Assembly: GCF_001457035.1 (NCBI RefSeq)
Contig: NZ_KQ758618.1
Coordinates: forward strand, 372,001 to 436,000
Direction: 5' to 3'
Length of the DNA stretch: 64,000 bases
Source: Fictibacillus enclensis
Lineage (GTDB): Bacteria; Bacillota; Bacilli; Bacillales; Fictibacillaceae
Below are positions 38,842-47,186 of the stretch, piece by piece. Made by a program: the position numbers and the translations under genes. The stretch's first letter is position 1; each line of letters opens with the position of its first letter. The notes under the pieces are model-generated. The model saw nothing but the letters and a program-made list of their open reading frames with translations. It was not told where the DNA came from and did no database searches.

Positions 38842-40353
38842 ATGAAAAAGTTATTCAGTGTAATGGGAATAGCCGCTTTATGCTCTACGATGGCATGTTC
38901 TACAACGCATGCAGGGAACAACACGCAAGTTAATCCAGACCTAGATACTAAAACACCGATTAAACACGTGGTTGTTTTATTTGGTGAAAATGTTTCATTT
39001 GACCACTATTTCGGCACGTATCCACATGCTAAAAATCCAGACGGTGAACCTAAATTTACTGCTAAGCCAAACACACCATCGGTGAATGGCTTGTCAAAAG
39101 AACTTCTTACCAATAACCCAAACCAATTTAATCCAAAGCGATTAAGCCGTGCACAAGCAGTAACAGATGATATGGACCATGAGTATACTGCTGAACAAAA
39201 AGCATTCAACGGTGGGAAAATGGACAAGTTTGTGGAGAATACATCAGGTGGAACCGATAAATCCCTCGTAATGGATTATTATGATGGCAATACAGTTACC
39301 GGCCTGTGGAATTACGCGCAAAACTACGCAATGAGCGATAATTCATTTAATACAACGTTTGGGCCTTCCACTCCAGGAGCACTTAACTTGATCTCTGGCC
39401 AAACCCACGGTGGAACAGGATTTGTAAATGGTGTGAAAGTAGGAGATATTGAAGAAAATATCGCAAATGGATCAGTGATTGGTGACCCGGACCCTCATTA
39501 TGACAATGCTTCTAATACAAAACGGGCACAAGCCGCTATGGATGGAAAAAATGTTGGGGATCTTTTGAACAAAAAATCCGTTACATGGGGCTGGTTTCAG
39601 GGAGGTTTCAGAGATACCACTGCTAAACACGCCAACATAGCGGGCCAATACAGTACAGATTACAATCCGCACCATGAGCCATTCCAATACTATAAATCAA
39701 CAGCCAATCCGGACCACTTGCCGCCAAGTTCTGTTGAAAAAATTGGGCATAACGATCAAGCGAACCATCAATATGATCTTGAAGACTTTTGGAAAGCAGC
39801 CGATAAAGGTAACATGCCAGCTGTAAGTTTCCTCAAAGCGGCCAACTATCAAGATGGCCATGCAGGTTATTCTGATCCGCTCGATGAACAGCATTTCATC
39901 GTTAATACCATTAACCATCTTCAAAAGCTGCCAGACTGGAAACAAACTGCCGTTGTATTAGCCTACGATGATTCAGATGGTTGGTATGATCACGTGATGC
40001 ATAACCCTCTGGTTAACGGTTCAGATGATCTGAAAACAGACGCACTTTATGGTCCTGGAGATGCTGGAAAGCCTCGATTGGGCTCCTATAAAGATCGAGC
40101 CGGATTTGGTCCTCGCTTGCCATTGCTTGTAATTTCGCCATATGCGAAGAAGAATTTTGTGGATCATTCATTAACGGATCAAACATCCATTCTTCGATTT
40201 ATTGAGGATAACTGGAGTCTTGGAAAAATAGGAGATTATTCGTTTGATTCGGTTGCAGGCAGCATGGAAAACATGTTTGACTTAAATCATGCCCCTTCGG
40301 ATAAAAAACTGTTCCTTGATCCAGAAACCGGACAGCCAATCAAGAAGAAGTAA
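38842..40353 (+). CDS. Secreted phosphoesterase (phospholipase C/acid phosphatase family)
   Basis: The product, about 503 residues, has an N-terminal export signal, MKKLFSVMGIAALCSTMACS, possibly a lipoprotein signal. The PF04185-like phosphoesterase domain shows HVVVLFGENVSFDHYFGTYP with the catalytic and metal residues, FGPSTPGALNLISGQTHG, PAVSFLKAA, AYDDSDGWYDHV and GPRLPLLVISPYAKKNFVDH. Such enzymes cleave phosphate esters or phospholipids outside the cell. ATG 38842 follows AAAGGAGA. It is the one clearly intact, full-length cargo gene in the decayed integration region. Confidence 0.9.
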   Translation: MKKLFSVMGIAALCSTMACSTTHAGNNTQVNPDLDTKTPIKHVVVLFGENVSFDHYFGTYPHAKNPDGEPKFTAKPNTPSVNGLSKELLTNNPNQFNPKRLSRAQAVTDDMDHEYTAEQKAFNGGKMDKFVENTSGGTDKSLVMDYYDGNTVTGLWNYAQNYAMSDNSFNTTFGPSTPGALNLISGQTHGGTGFVNGVKVGDIEENIANGSVIGDPDPHYDNASNTKRAQAAMDGKNVGDLLNKKSVTWGWFQGGFRDTTAKHANIAGQYSTDYNPHHEPFQYYKSTANPDHLPPSSVEKIGHNDQANHQYDLEDFWKAADKGNMPAVSFLKAANYQDGHAGYSDPLDEQHFIVNTINHLQKLPDWKQTAVVLAYDDSDGWYDHVMHNPLVNGSDDLKTDALYGPGDAGKPRLGSYKDRAGFGPRLPLLVISPYAKKNFVDHSLTDQTSILRFIEDNWSLGKIGDYSFDSVAGSMENMFDLNHAPSDKKLFLDPETGQPIKKK

Positions 40354-40370
40354 ATAAATGAAGGAAAGAT

Positions 40371-40396
40371 GAGTTGGCCTTTTGGCCAACTCTTTT
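40371..40396 (+). terminator. Terminator after the phosphoesterase gene
   Basis: GAGTTGGCC (40371-40379) and GGCCAACTC (40384-40392) around TTTT, then Ts. Confidence 0.9.
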
Positions 40397-40737
40397 AATT
40401 AAGAAAGTGTGGATAAAATATTGTGGAATCCTTATTCTTGTTAACTAAAGCGATTGTTTCCCCGCAGTTAATGAACGAGGCTACTTTTTGTCATATTCGT
40501 GCCTTTTCCATATTCACCGTACATTGTTTTTTAATGAATGTCGGTTCAACGTTCTTCTTCTGGATCTTAACCCCCATATAGACGTTGAAGCTAACGCCAA
40601 ATCAAGTAGAAATGTACTTAATAAACTCCATGTGCAATTTAGCGTTTAAAAAGTGTGCAATTTTTCTCTTAAAGTCACACCAGGTCTCTTTCTTGTATTT
40701 ATTTGTTCTCAAACTAATTTCAAAAACAAAATCCTAA
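40397..40737. other. Gene-free, A/T-rich stretch
   Basis: No supported reading frame, RNA or repeat was found apart from a short AACTAAAG string at about 40443. It looks like degraded DNA between two insertion fragments. Confidence 0.5.
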
Positions 40738-41483
40738 ATATGTACCTTTTTGACTGGATCTGGAGATATGGGGAGAGATGTAGTCGGCTATATAAAATAT
40801 ACACAAGATGAGAACGCTGAGTGGGATACAAGCATTACAATGGACCAATTACTCCTAAAACGGCATTGTTAAAAATAGGAAAAATGATTTATTACACATA
40901 TAAAAAGGAATTCTCTGTTCCTAAAAACTACTACTTTGTATCCCCAAAAGGTGCTGGGCCACAATTAAGTAAATTAATTGATAAACCTAACGATTTCAAA
41001 AAGAAGCTTTTAAAAGAATGGGATAAGACATGTAAGGATGACATTACTAAGAAGGAACAAGTGCTTTTAGAAGGTGATTTTAAGGATTATCTTGAGAGTT
41101 TCGATTTCTCGATTATTAAGGATATCGAACCCCAAGAACTTATTGTACAACACTCTGAAACAAGATATCACTTTTATAGATTTGGAGGAATAATTCCATC
41201 TAGACCTGAATCATTTTTACCACCTGACGATATAAATGAACACGAACAGATATATGTTGAGAAACTACTCGAAGCATATTCTGTTTATCACAAAAATTCA
41301 ATAAATACTACTTTAGAATTAAATCAATTTGATACTGAGTTAAATCACTTTATTAGACAAAAAAATGTTTTTTTGAAGCTGAAATCTTTGAAATTATTCG
41401 AGAGAGATATTTTACCTGATGGTATTAATGCGTTTGAGGAATTAAAAAATGATGTTTTTGAAGGCATAATTGATCACGCTTAA
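40738..41483 (+). pseudogene. PD-(D/E)xK-type nuclease-like defence protein, truncated and frameshifted
   Basis: A first frame gives TGSGDMGRDVVGYI, like the GxxGxD..GRD catalytic segment of a restriction-endonuclease-like fold, and runs to a stop at about 40872. A second frame, open from 40821, continues with YKHYNGPITPKTALLKIGK (where intact relatives have a Q-x-K/CKHY motif), YYTYKKEFSVPKNYYFVSPK and a C-terminal KLFERDILPDGINAFEEL. The two halves join near 40815-40825, so one indel has broken the gene, and the N-terminus is missing. The architecture recalls the nuclease component of ABC-3C-type or related conflict systems. Confidence 0.6.
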
Positions 41484-41600
41484 AAAAGTAAAAGAAGTAA
41501 GCAAGATTGCGAGAAATTTATCAATTAGAACTTACCCCCTAGAATCAAAGGTTAAGGGGAATGATGTAACGCCGGTACAACGATGTGGGATGGAGGATCA
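41464..41600 (+). pseudogene. Possible partner-gene fragment of the defence system
   Basis: Directly after the nuclease frame, another frame reads KVKEVSKIARNLSIRTYPLE then SKVKGNDVTPVQRCGM before running into unrelated sequence. It resembles the start of a small middle component seen next to such nucleases. Short and truncated; the assignment is tentative. Confidence 0.35.
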
Positions 41601-41639
41601 TGGTCATCAACCTGGATTTTTTAAACTAGACAAACAAAA

Positions 41640-41666
41640 AAAGGAGTGCATCTATAGCACTCCTTT
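41640..41666 (-). terminator. Terminator of the nucleotidase remnant
   Basis: AAAGGAGTGC and GCACTCCTTT pair around seven bases; the T-run lies on the minus strand (A-run at 41634-41642 on plus). Confidence 0.82.
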
Positions 41667-41681
41667 CGCCATACTTATTAC

Positions 41682-41945
41682 TTATTTATTTAACTTTGTA
41701 ATTCGGCCGTCGATCGAAGGATTTACTTCGCCTTTTGACTTGATATATTTTACTAATGCATCGATATCAACGATATCAACGACTTTGTTTTGGCCATCTT
41801 ATAATGTGGTATAACCATCTCCACCGCTTGCCATGAAGCTGTTCACTGTTGCAGTATAGGTTTTAGACGGGTCGAGCGGTGTACCATCTGGCAGTGTGAT
41901 TTCTACAACCTTTTCTCCTGCAGGTTTAGAATCGTCATACTTTAC
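41682..41945 (-). pseudogene. 5'-nucleotidase/nucleotide phosphoesterase C-terminal remnant
   Basis: The minus strand encodes KYDDSKPAGEKVVEITLPDG, then PLDPSKTYTATVNSFMASGG and VDIDALVKYIKSKGEV, ending SIDGRITKLNK. This is the C-terminal domain of UshA/YfkN-type secreted nucleotidases. An in-frame TAA after GYTTL and the loss of everything upstream of 41945 make it a dead fragment. Confidence 0.85.
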
Positions 41946-41974
41946 TTAACTGGGATGGCTGCGGTGATCCCGTT

Positions 41975-41998
41975 TTTTTTATTGTGCTAACGGGCAGG
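41975..41998. repeat. Dispersed GGGCAGG motif, copy 1
   Basis: TGCTAACGGGCAGGTTAGTT has CTAA/TTAG arms. Related strings are at about 43070-43090 (AACTAAAGGGTGCGTTAGTT), 43133-43147 and 44574-44592, all within the decayed region. Confidence 0.4.
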
Positions 41999-42116
41999 TT
42001 AGTTCAACAAGGTTCGGCAAAAAAGAATAATGGTTTAAGCGCATATATAAATAGGGTAGTAACAATAAATAAGTAATTGACCACTTAACATAGAGCATCT
42101 ATGGGGAGGTAGAACT

Positions 42117-42200
42117 ATGGCTTACTTGTTGGGAAATCTAAAAGCATCTTTAGAGCAAACCCTAGGAACTTTTAAATCTTCTCAACGAACGTGGTGTTGA
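42117..42200 (+). CDS. 27-residue peptide frame with strong SD
   Basis: ATG 42117 follows GGGGAGGT (42103-42110) and encodes MAYLLGNLKASLEQTLGTFK plus seven residues ending WC. It could be a small peptide gene or a broken front end of a longer gene. I do not recognise it, and coding status is uncertain. Confidence 0.3.
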   Translation: MAYLLGNLKASLEQTLGTFKSSQRTWC

Positions 42201-42443
42201 AACATTAAACATTCTTTATCCAGGACTAAATTATGGTGGAATGCTTTATTATCAGCTTTTAGAATCTTTTCACAGCCGAATCCTTGAATTTTGGAAATAT
42301 ATCCTGAAAAGTATGAAAATTTCAGATAAGTGCTGTTATTTAGGTAAATGACTGATTGTGAAAATATATTTTTTATTCCGATATTCACTTGTCTTGATGT
42401 ATGTTTTGTAGTGTTACAATACAGTTAAAAAGGAGACCATACG

Positions 42444-42989
42444 TTGAAATTATCCAATGGAGAACATATATTTTATCACTTTGAACAAATTGACTATTAT
42501 ATAGAGAATGCTGTCTCTTTTATAGTCTCCGGTATTAAACAAGGAGACCATATAATATTAATCGAAAATGAAAGCATTTCTGTAAGGATATTTAATAAAG
42601 TTAGATTAGTGCTTACCGCTGAAGAATTGTCTAACGTACACTATACAGACAACTTTGCTTTCTACTGTAAACACGGGGATTTTCATACGCCAACGATTGT
42701 AGCGGATTTTGGCGAAATTTTAAAACCGTTCCTTGATGAAAATTTAACGATTCGAACATGGGCTCATGTAGAGTGGGGGCATCAGCTAGAAATAGAACAA
42801 AAATTAAATCAATTTGAAGAAGTAGCAAATAAAAGCGTAAATGAAATGGGGTTAGTATCAGTTTGCGCATATGATACAGCAACAATAACTGAATCTATAA
42901 TGCAAAATTTAATGAAAAGCCATGAATTCCTCATGACAGACATTGAACTTCGTCCTTCCGCTTATTACATCAGAACAATTATAGAATAG
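42444..42989 (+). CDS. MEDS-domain protein
   Basis: The 181-residue protein matches the MEDS (DcmR-type sensory) domain: GEHIFYHFEQIDYYIENAVS at the front with IVSGIKQGDHIILIEN, and VCAYDTATITESIMQNLMKSH near the end. MEDS domains bind small ligands and are normally fused to or partnered with regulators; here the domain stands alone. TTG 42444 is nine bases after AAAGGAGA. It is A/T-rich like its surroundings and is one of few intact genes in the accessory region. Confidence 0.72.
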   Translation: MKLSNGEHIFYHFEQIDYYIENAVSFIVSGIKQGDHIILIENESISVRIFNKVRLVLTAEELSNVHYTDNFAFYCKHGDFHTPTIVADFGEILKPFLDENLTIRTWAHVEWGHQLEIEQKLNQFEEVANKSVNEMGLVSVCAYDTATITESIMQNLMKSHEFLMTDIELRPSAYYIRTIIE

Positions 42990-43606
42990 TTGCTATGTTT
43001 AGTTTTGTTCTCACCTAATTCATTTTGATATTCAAAACTGACTGCATGAACGGCGGCTTTTTTCTTGTTGAACTAAAGGGTGCGTTAGTTGAGGAAGGAA
43101 TGACTGCTTTGGCAGCCGGTTTTTTTGTTTCAGTATAGGGCAGGTTACGTTTAATTAAAATATATTGAATAAATGATTAAATATATAACTTACCTAATCA
43201 AGGAATTTACAACTACTTGCACGATAAGGCATAAAATTAAAGAGACTAAAATATGCAAGTTTTTATGCACTACTTGCGTATTTTGGCTCTTTTTACATTC
43301 ATAAAAGATACTGCCATTTATAGCATTTTTTAATTGCCAAATAAGCTAACTGATTTGCTCTAAAGCGAATCAGTTTTTTTTTAATTGACTTTATGTAAAC
43401 TAGACCACATCTACGCCCACTATTGAATATTAATATTCAAAAGTATTGCTTCGGGCTCCATTATTAAATACATGTTTATAGTTATGTTTATTAATTAGAA
43501 AAGAAACAAGGTAACGACTCCGTGTTTGTCCCTGTCTCTTCGGCGTCGAACCGCATTTAATAAGTATATAACGATTAAATTCAGTATAAGGGAGGTAAGT
43601 AAAGAA
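42990..43606. other. Gene-free stretch with repeats and a palindrome
   Basis: No supported gene. It holds the AACTAAAGGGTGCGTTAGTT motif (about 43071-43090), a second GGGCAGG string at 43138 and a perfect 18-bp palindrome at 43423-43440. Confidence 0.5.
43423..43440. repeat. Perfect 18-bp palindrome
   Basis: TTGAATATTAATATTCAA is its own reverse complement. It could be an operator for the gene starting at 43607 or a chance A/T palindrome. Confidence 0.45.
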
Positions 43607-43828
43607 ATGGCACCCCGACCGAAGGATATTGTGGTTATTGTGTTTGAAAGTATTCCCAGATCGAGACGTTTTCGTATTGCTGATTTTTCTATCATTGGCA
43701 GTGCAGGCCCGTGTAGAGAATTTCTAAGAAAAGGGGAAGATATAGTGCATGTGGAAAGTTGCCTTTTAAGAAATGGCTTTCGTGTTGTATTTGAAAGCTC
43801 GAATGTATTGTTGTTCGTTCGTAGGTAA
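43607..43828 (+). CDS. Hypothetical protein, 73 residues
   Basis: From ATG 43607 behind GGGAGG (43590-43595) the frame encodes MAPRPKDIVVIVFESIPRSR and a basic, beta-rich body ending VVFESSNVLLFVRR. No family is recognised. A longer frame from 43526 has no SD. It is isolated between A/T-rich non-coding DNA and an IS remnant, so it may itself be a fragment. Confidence 0.45.
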   Translation: MAPRPKDIVVIVFESIPRSRRFRIADFSIIGSAGPCREFLRKGEDIVHVESCLLRNGFRVVFESSNVLLFVRR

Positions 43829-43989
43829 ACTGCTCCATGTAGTCTTTTTTTAATCTGAAACCAAAAGTAAAAGGGATTCGTAAATATCCGTACTAATGAA
43901 AGTAGGTAAATCGAATCCTTCTTTTAATATATCAGTTTTCAGGCGGGGGTTCTCTATGTTTAAACCCGAACATTAAACCGAATTTTTCC

Positions 43990-44420
43990 TTTTATTCCTG
44001 CACCAGCCAAAACTCGTCATAAACTTGCTGACCAATAAAACAAAACAAATTGGTTCTCGGTCGCCATCTGTACGTTGTAGCCTGGTTTCAACTGGCCGTT
44101 CTTCATGTGGTCTTCTTTCATGCGCATAAACGTGGCCCGGTGTCCGTTTTGGAGTAACTTTTCCGATTTCCGAATTAATTCGTTCTGTTCCTTATATTTC
44201 GCTAAACGAGGCAAGAAATCTTTGCGAATGAGCTTAAGTGGCTTCTTAAACCTACTGCGTACTTGTCGCATCTCTTTGCGTTTTTCAGTATCCTTTTCAT
44301 TCTCTATACCGTTGGTAATGGGTCGAGACTTTTTCTTCAAGTCCCTGTGCGACTCCCTCTAATTCATCAAATAGTCCGTCAGGATCTTCTTCACCAAGTT
44401 CCACAGCTTCCACGCTTAAA
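43990..44420 (-). pseudogene. IS1182-family transposase remnant
   Basis: On the minus strand a frame from 44340 reads [20 protein letters not shown] and then [30 protein letters not shown], the conserved block of IS1182-type DDE transposases, before degenerating. Another frame just upstream ([20 protein letters not shown]) is a shifted earlier part. Both ends and the rest of the catalytic domain are lost. Confidence 0.8.
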
Positions 44421-44426
44421 GTAGGT

Positions 44427-44594
44427 ATTCGGGGTAAGAATAACTGGGAGCGAAACCAGCGGGATTATATTATTGGTTCCATTACGACTCCGAAGAAAAT
44501 CAATAAAGAGATTTTGAAAGTGATACAAGCAAATGGATGCCAGCAGCTGATCAGAAGCTCCTTTTCTTATGCAACTATAGGGCAGGATTGTTGA
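44427..44594 (+). pseudogene. Unrecognised protein C-terminal fragment
   Basis: An open frame joined to the IS remnant reads RGKNNWERNQRDYIIGSITT then PKKINKEILKVIQANGCQQL and ends at a stop at 44592. It looks coding but lacks a start and I do not recognise it. Confidence 0.35.
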
Positions 44595-44667
44595 AGAAAG
44601 AAAATACTAAATAAAAGTTGAAAAGTTGAAAATCCTCTTAAAACTAATATGGCAGGTGCTTATTAAA

Positions 44668-45106
44668 ATGAAAGATGTAAGAGATTTAATTCATACAGGG
44701 AAAATAGGGGTAGATGAGTCGGATATCAAAGCAACAGAAGATAAGTTAGGTGCAGTTTTTCCAGAGCAATATAAAGCACTTTTTAAATTAGTTAATAATG
44801 CAGAAATAGGTGAATGGATTCTTTATCCTATCAAAGACCATAGAAAATTCTAAAAAGACCTGGGATGATATTGTTAGACAAAACACTGAGTTTAGAGAAG
44901 AAGAACGTATGTCGAAAGACCTCATTACTATCGGTGATGATGGTACGGGAGATAAATTATGTCTTAAAGTAAATGACGGAATAATGGGGAATGAAATTTA
45001 TATTTGGAATCACGAAGATGGAGTGCTTGAAGAGTATACCCCTAATTTGAAAGAATTTAAAATCTCAATATCAAAAGAGAACGAGGTAGATTTTGAGGAC
45101 GAATAA
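44668..45106 (+). pseudogene. SUKH (SMI1/KNR4) family protein, frameshifted
   Basis: ATG 44668 opens a frame with DESDIKATEDKLGAVFPEQY KALFKLVNNAEIG, the SUKH signature start, which stops at 44851. The neighbouring frame continues with KKTWDDIVRQNTEF, LITIGDDGTGDKLCLKVNDG and EIYIWNHEDG, the rest of the domain. One indel near 44845-44858 splits the gene. SUKH proteins often act as immunity proteins against contact-dependent toxins; no toxin gene is adjacent. Confidence 0.78.
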
Positions 45107-45428
45107 ATATTTCTTCAACAATCGGGTGCGTTTATGAAAGATCCACAAATTAAAATTCGAAGGTTTTGGTTTCCTATTCTTCTATATTAGACGATTCAGA
45201 CGTCGTTTTTGGTCGCAATTCTTCATATGAAAAACATAGTTGTTCTTTTGCTGGGCTTTTTCAGTTCGATACCGATTTTTTTTATAAAAAATATGTAGAA
45301 TAGTAGCTGTTAAAATCGAATATGTTATTTTGAGAAAGGATCTATGTTAAAATCAATACATAAAATCTATTTACTTTGGGATTTTTGACTTTTCTTAGTC
45401 ACCCCCTTTGTAAGGAAGGGAGTAAGAA
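45107..45428. other. Gene-free stretch
   Basis: No supported reading frame or structure. The SD AGGGAG of the next gene lies at the right end. Confidence 0.45.
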
Positions 45429-45800
45429 ATGAATAAAATCAGTGTTTTCTTAGATGACTATAGGATAGAACCTGAAGGTTATGTTTTAGCGGAGACGATC
45501 GACGAGTGTTTAGAGTTGCTGCGAAATTTTAACATCGAACATCTTTCTTTGGATCACGATTTATTAAATAAAAACAGGAATGGTCTAATGCTAGTTCAAA
45601 TGATGGTGGATGAAAAACTATTTGCTAATCGCATAACCATTCATTCAGCAAATTCGGTTGGGGGCAAAGCGATGTTCAGATGTCTAAAACAGGCACAAAC
45701 GGATTCAATTCTTTCCCATTCTACCATTATATCTTTAAGACCACTGCCCCTGCATTTTTACCCGCCAGGGGTTCTGCAACATTATATAGACGTAATGTAA
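45429..45800 (+). CDS. Cyclic-phosphate-processing receiver-like protein
   Basis: The 123-residue protein starts MNKISVFLDDYRIEPEGYVL and continues with LSLDHDLL, RITIHSANSVGGKAM and ISLRPLPLHFYPP. The DDxR, DHD and HSAN motifs match the stand-alone receiver-like domain proposed to process cyclic phosphates (cREC). ATG 45429 is preceded by GGAAGGGAG. It appears intact. A role with RNA repair or nucleotide signalling is inference from the family description. Confidence 0.7.
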   Translation: MNKISVFLDDYRIEPEGYVLAETIDECLELLRNFNIEHLSLDHDLLNKNRNGLMLVQMMVDEKLFANRITIHSANSVGGKAMFRCLKQAQTDSILSHSTIISLRPLPLHFYPPGVLQHYIDVM

Positions 45801-45961
45801 GTTAATACATTTTTTTAAAAAATATAGGGTCAGGATAAAAGAACACTTAAATTACGAATAAAAGAGATAAAAGCCCAGGACTTTGAATCTGAGCTGCCCT
45901 TATGATATGAGTGTGGAGATAAGGGTAAATTAAGTCTATCCGATCTTCAATTTTTATAAAC

Positions 45962-45990
45962 AAAAGACTCGCCAATAACGAGTCTTTTTT
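45962..45990 (+). terminator. Terminator-like hairpin
   Basis: AAAAGACTC (45962-45970) and GAGTCTTTT (45980-45988) around nine bases plus a T-run. No gene ends close by, so the gene it served may be gone. Confidence 0.75.
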
Positions 45991-46090
45991 ATATTTAAGC
46001 TGAAAAAAAGTGTCATATCCCTTATTTATGAAAATGCACCTCAAAACTGAACTTATTGTTGGAGCTGATCGCCAAGGGACCATCAACGAC

Positions 46091-46243
46091 GTGCCGATTC
46101 AGTCCCGATTGAGTTTGAAAAATCCTAAAAAGCTTTGATAAGGTAATACTAGAAACCTTGATATTTCAACGTTTTTGCAAGTCTATGACACACTATGAAA
46201 ACTTCAATTAATCAAGTTCGAGATGGAGGGTGCAATCGGTTAA
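46091..46243. other. Attachment-site-like copy B with arm
   Basis: GTGCCGATT (46091-46099) and a degenerate second unit CCCGATT precede, by about 120 bases, a sufB-end copy at 46211-46243 encoding IKFEMEGAIG and stop. The 120-base interval resembles the one before copy C. Confidence 0.65.
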
Positions 46244-46443
46244 TATTAAGAAACCCTTGGTATTTAAAAAGATATGAAATATTTTAAAAACAAAAAAATT
46301 ATAAAGGCTGATTTACAGCAATTTGAGCATAATTTAAAAAGAAAAAAATTGGTGAGATAAGTTCCGTACACAAGTTCCTCTTTGGGACCCTATCTGTAGA
46401 ATATATAAAAATTTTGACAACAAAGAAACAGGGTTATATCAAC

Positions 46444-46640
46444 GTGCCGATTTTGTGCCGATTGAGTTTGAAAAACCTTAATTAGCTTTGAAAAGGAAAT
46501 TCTAAAAACGTTGATTCATCAACGTTCTTAGAAACATATGATACACTATGAAAAACTCAATTAATAAAGTTCGAGATGGAAGGTTCAATCGGCTAAAGTC
46601 CAAAAGATCTTGGTATATAACGAATATACCAAGGTCTTTT
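46444..46640. other. Attachment-site-like copy C with arms and hairpin
   Basis: Paired GTGCCGATT units at 46444-46452 and 46455-46463 (11-bp spacing) lie 120 bases before a sufB-end copy at 46564-46596 encoding [10 protein letters not shown] and stop. A suf-like terminator hairpin follows, then AGAGTCGTGCCAACTC at 46653-46668, like the arm next to copy A. Confidence 0.68.
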
Positions 46641-47061
46641 TATGTGAAAATTAGAGTCGTGCCAACTCAAAATCTTTTGTTCAGTACACGCAAGATAATT
46701 AAATAATTGTCGCTTCCGAAAGAGGTATTGAATCAGAAAACACAATCAATAGATAAATTTAAAAACCCTTGTCATAATAAGGAATTATGGTAATAGTTAT
46801 TATTATGATTTTGGTTCTTTTCGATTTTGTGAGGATTCAGAATTATTCTTGACAAGAACACGTTTTTGGTGTTCGTAGGAGGGATTGAAACGACCTCGAG
46901 GATATGGTTCATGTAGCTGGACGTTAGCATTAGTGAAAGTTTGAATAAAGTTATCTAGTTTTTGAGGGAATATACCTCAAAAACAAAAGGTTTGTCAGCG
47001 ACAAGAGATTCGAGGAGTGAAGCTGACGAAGAAAATCGCCGTTGATCACAAACCGATAGAT
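46641..47061. other. Gene-free stretch before the 5S rRNA
   Basis: A minus-strand integrase-tail-like trace (about 46655-46680) follows copy C. A hairpin TTTTTGAGG..CCTCAAAAA lies at about 46960-46983. No other gene is seen. Confidence 0.45.
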
Positions 47062-47178
47062 GTCTGGTGGCTATAGCGAAGAGGTCACACCCGTTCCCAT
47101 ACCGAACAGGGAAGTTAAGCTCTTCAGCGCCGATGGTAGTTGGGGGTTTACCCCTGTATGAGTAGGACGTTGCCAGGC
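47062..47178 (+). rRNA. rrf: 5S ribosomal RNA, isolated copy
   Basis: The sequence carries the conserved 5S blocks GCGAAGAGGTCACACCCGTT, GGAAGTTAAGCTCTTCAGCG, CCGATGGTAGTTGGGG and GAGTAGGACGTTGCCAGGC. The ends GTCTGG and CCAGGC pair to form helix I. No 16S or 23S sequence is present on either side, so it stands outside a ribosomal operon. A terminator follows. Confidence 0.92.
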
Positions 47179-47186
47179 ACGATTGA

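Noticed and set aside
38339-46680. An intact prophage or integrative conjugative element
   Set aside because: No complete integrase, relaxase, conjugation, structural or lysis genes are present; only remnants remain.
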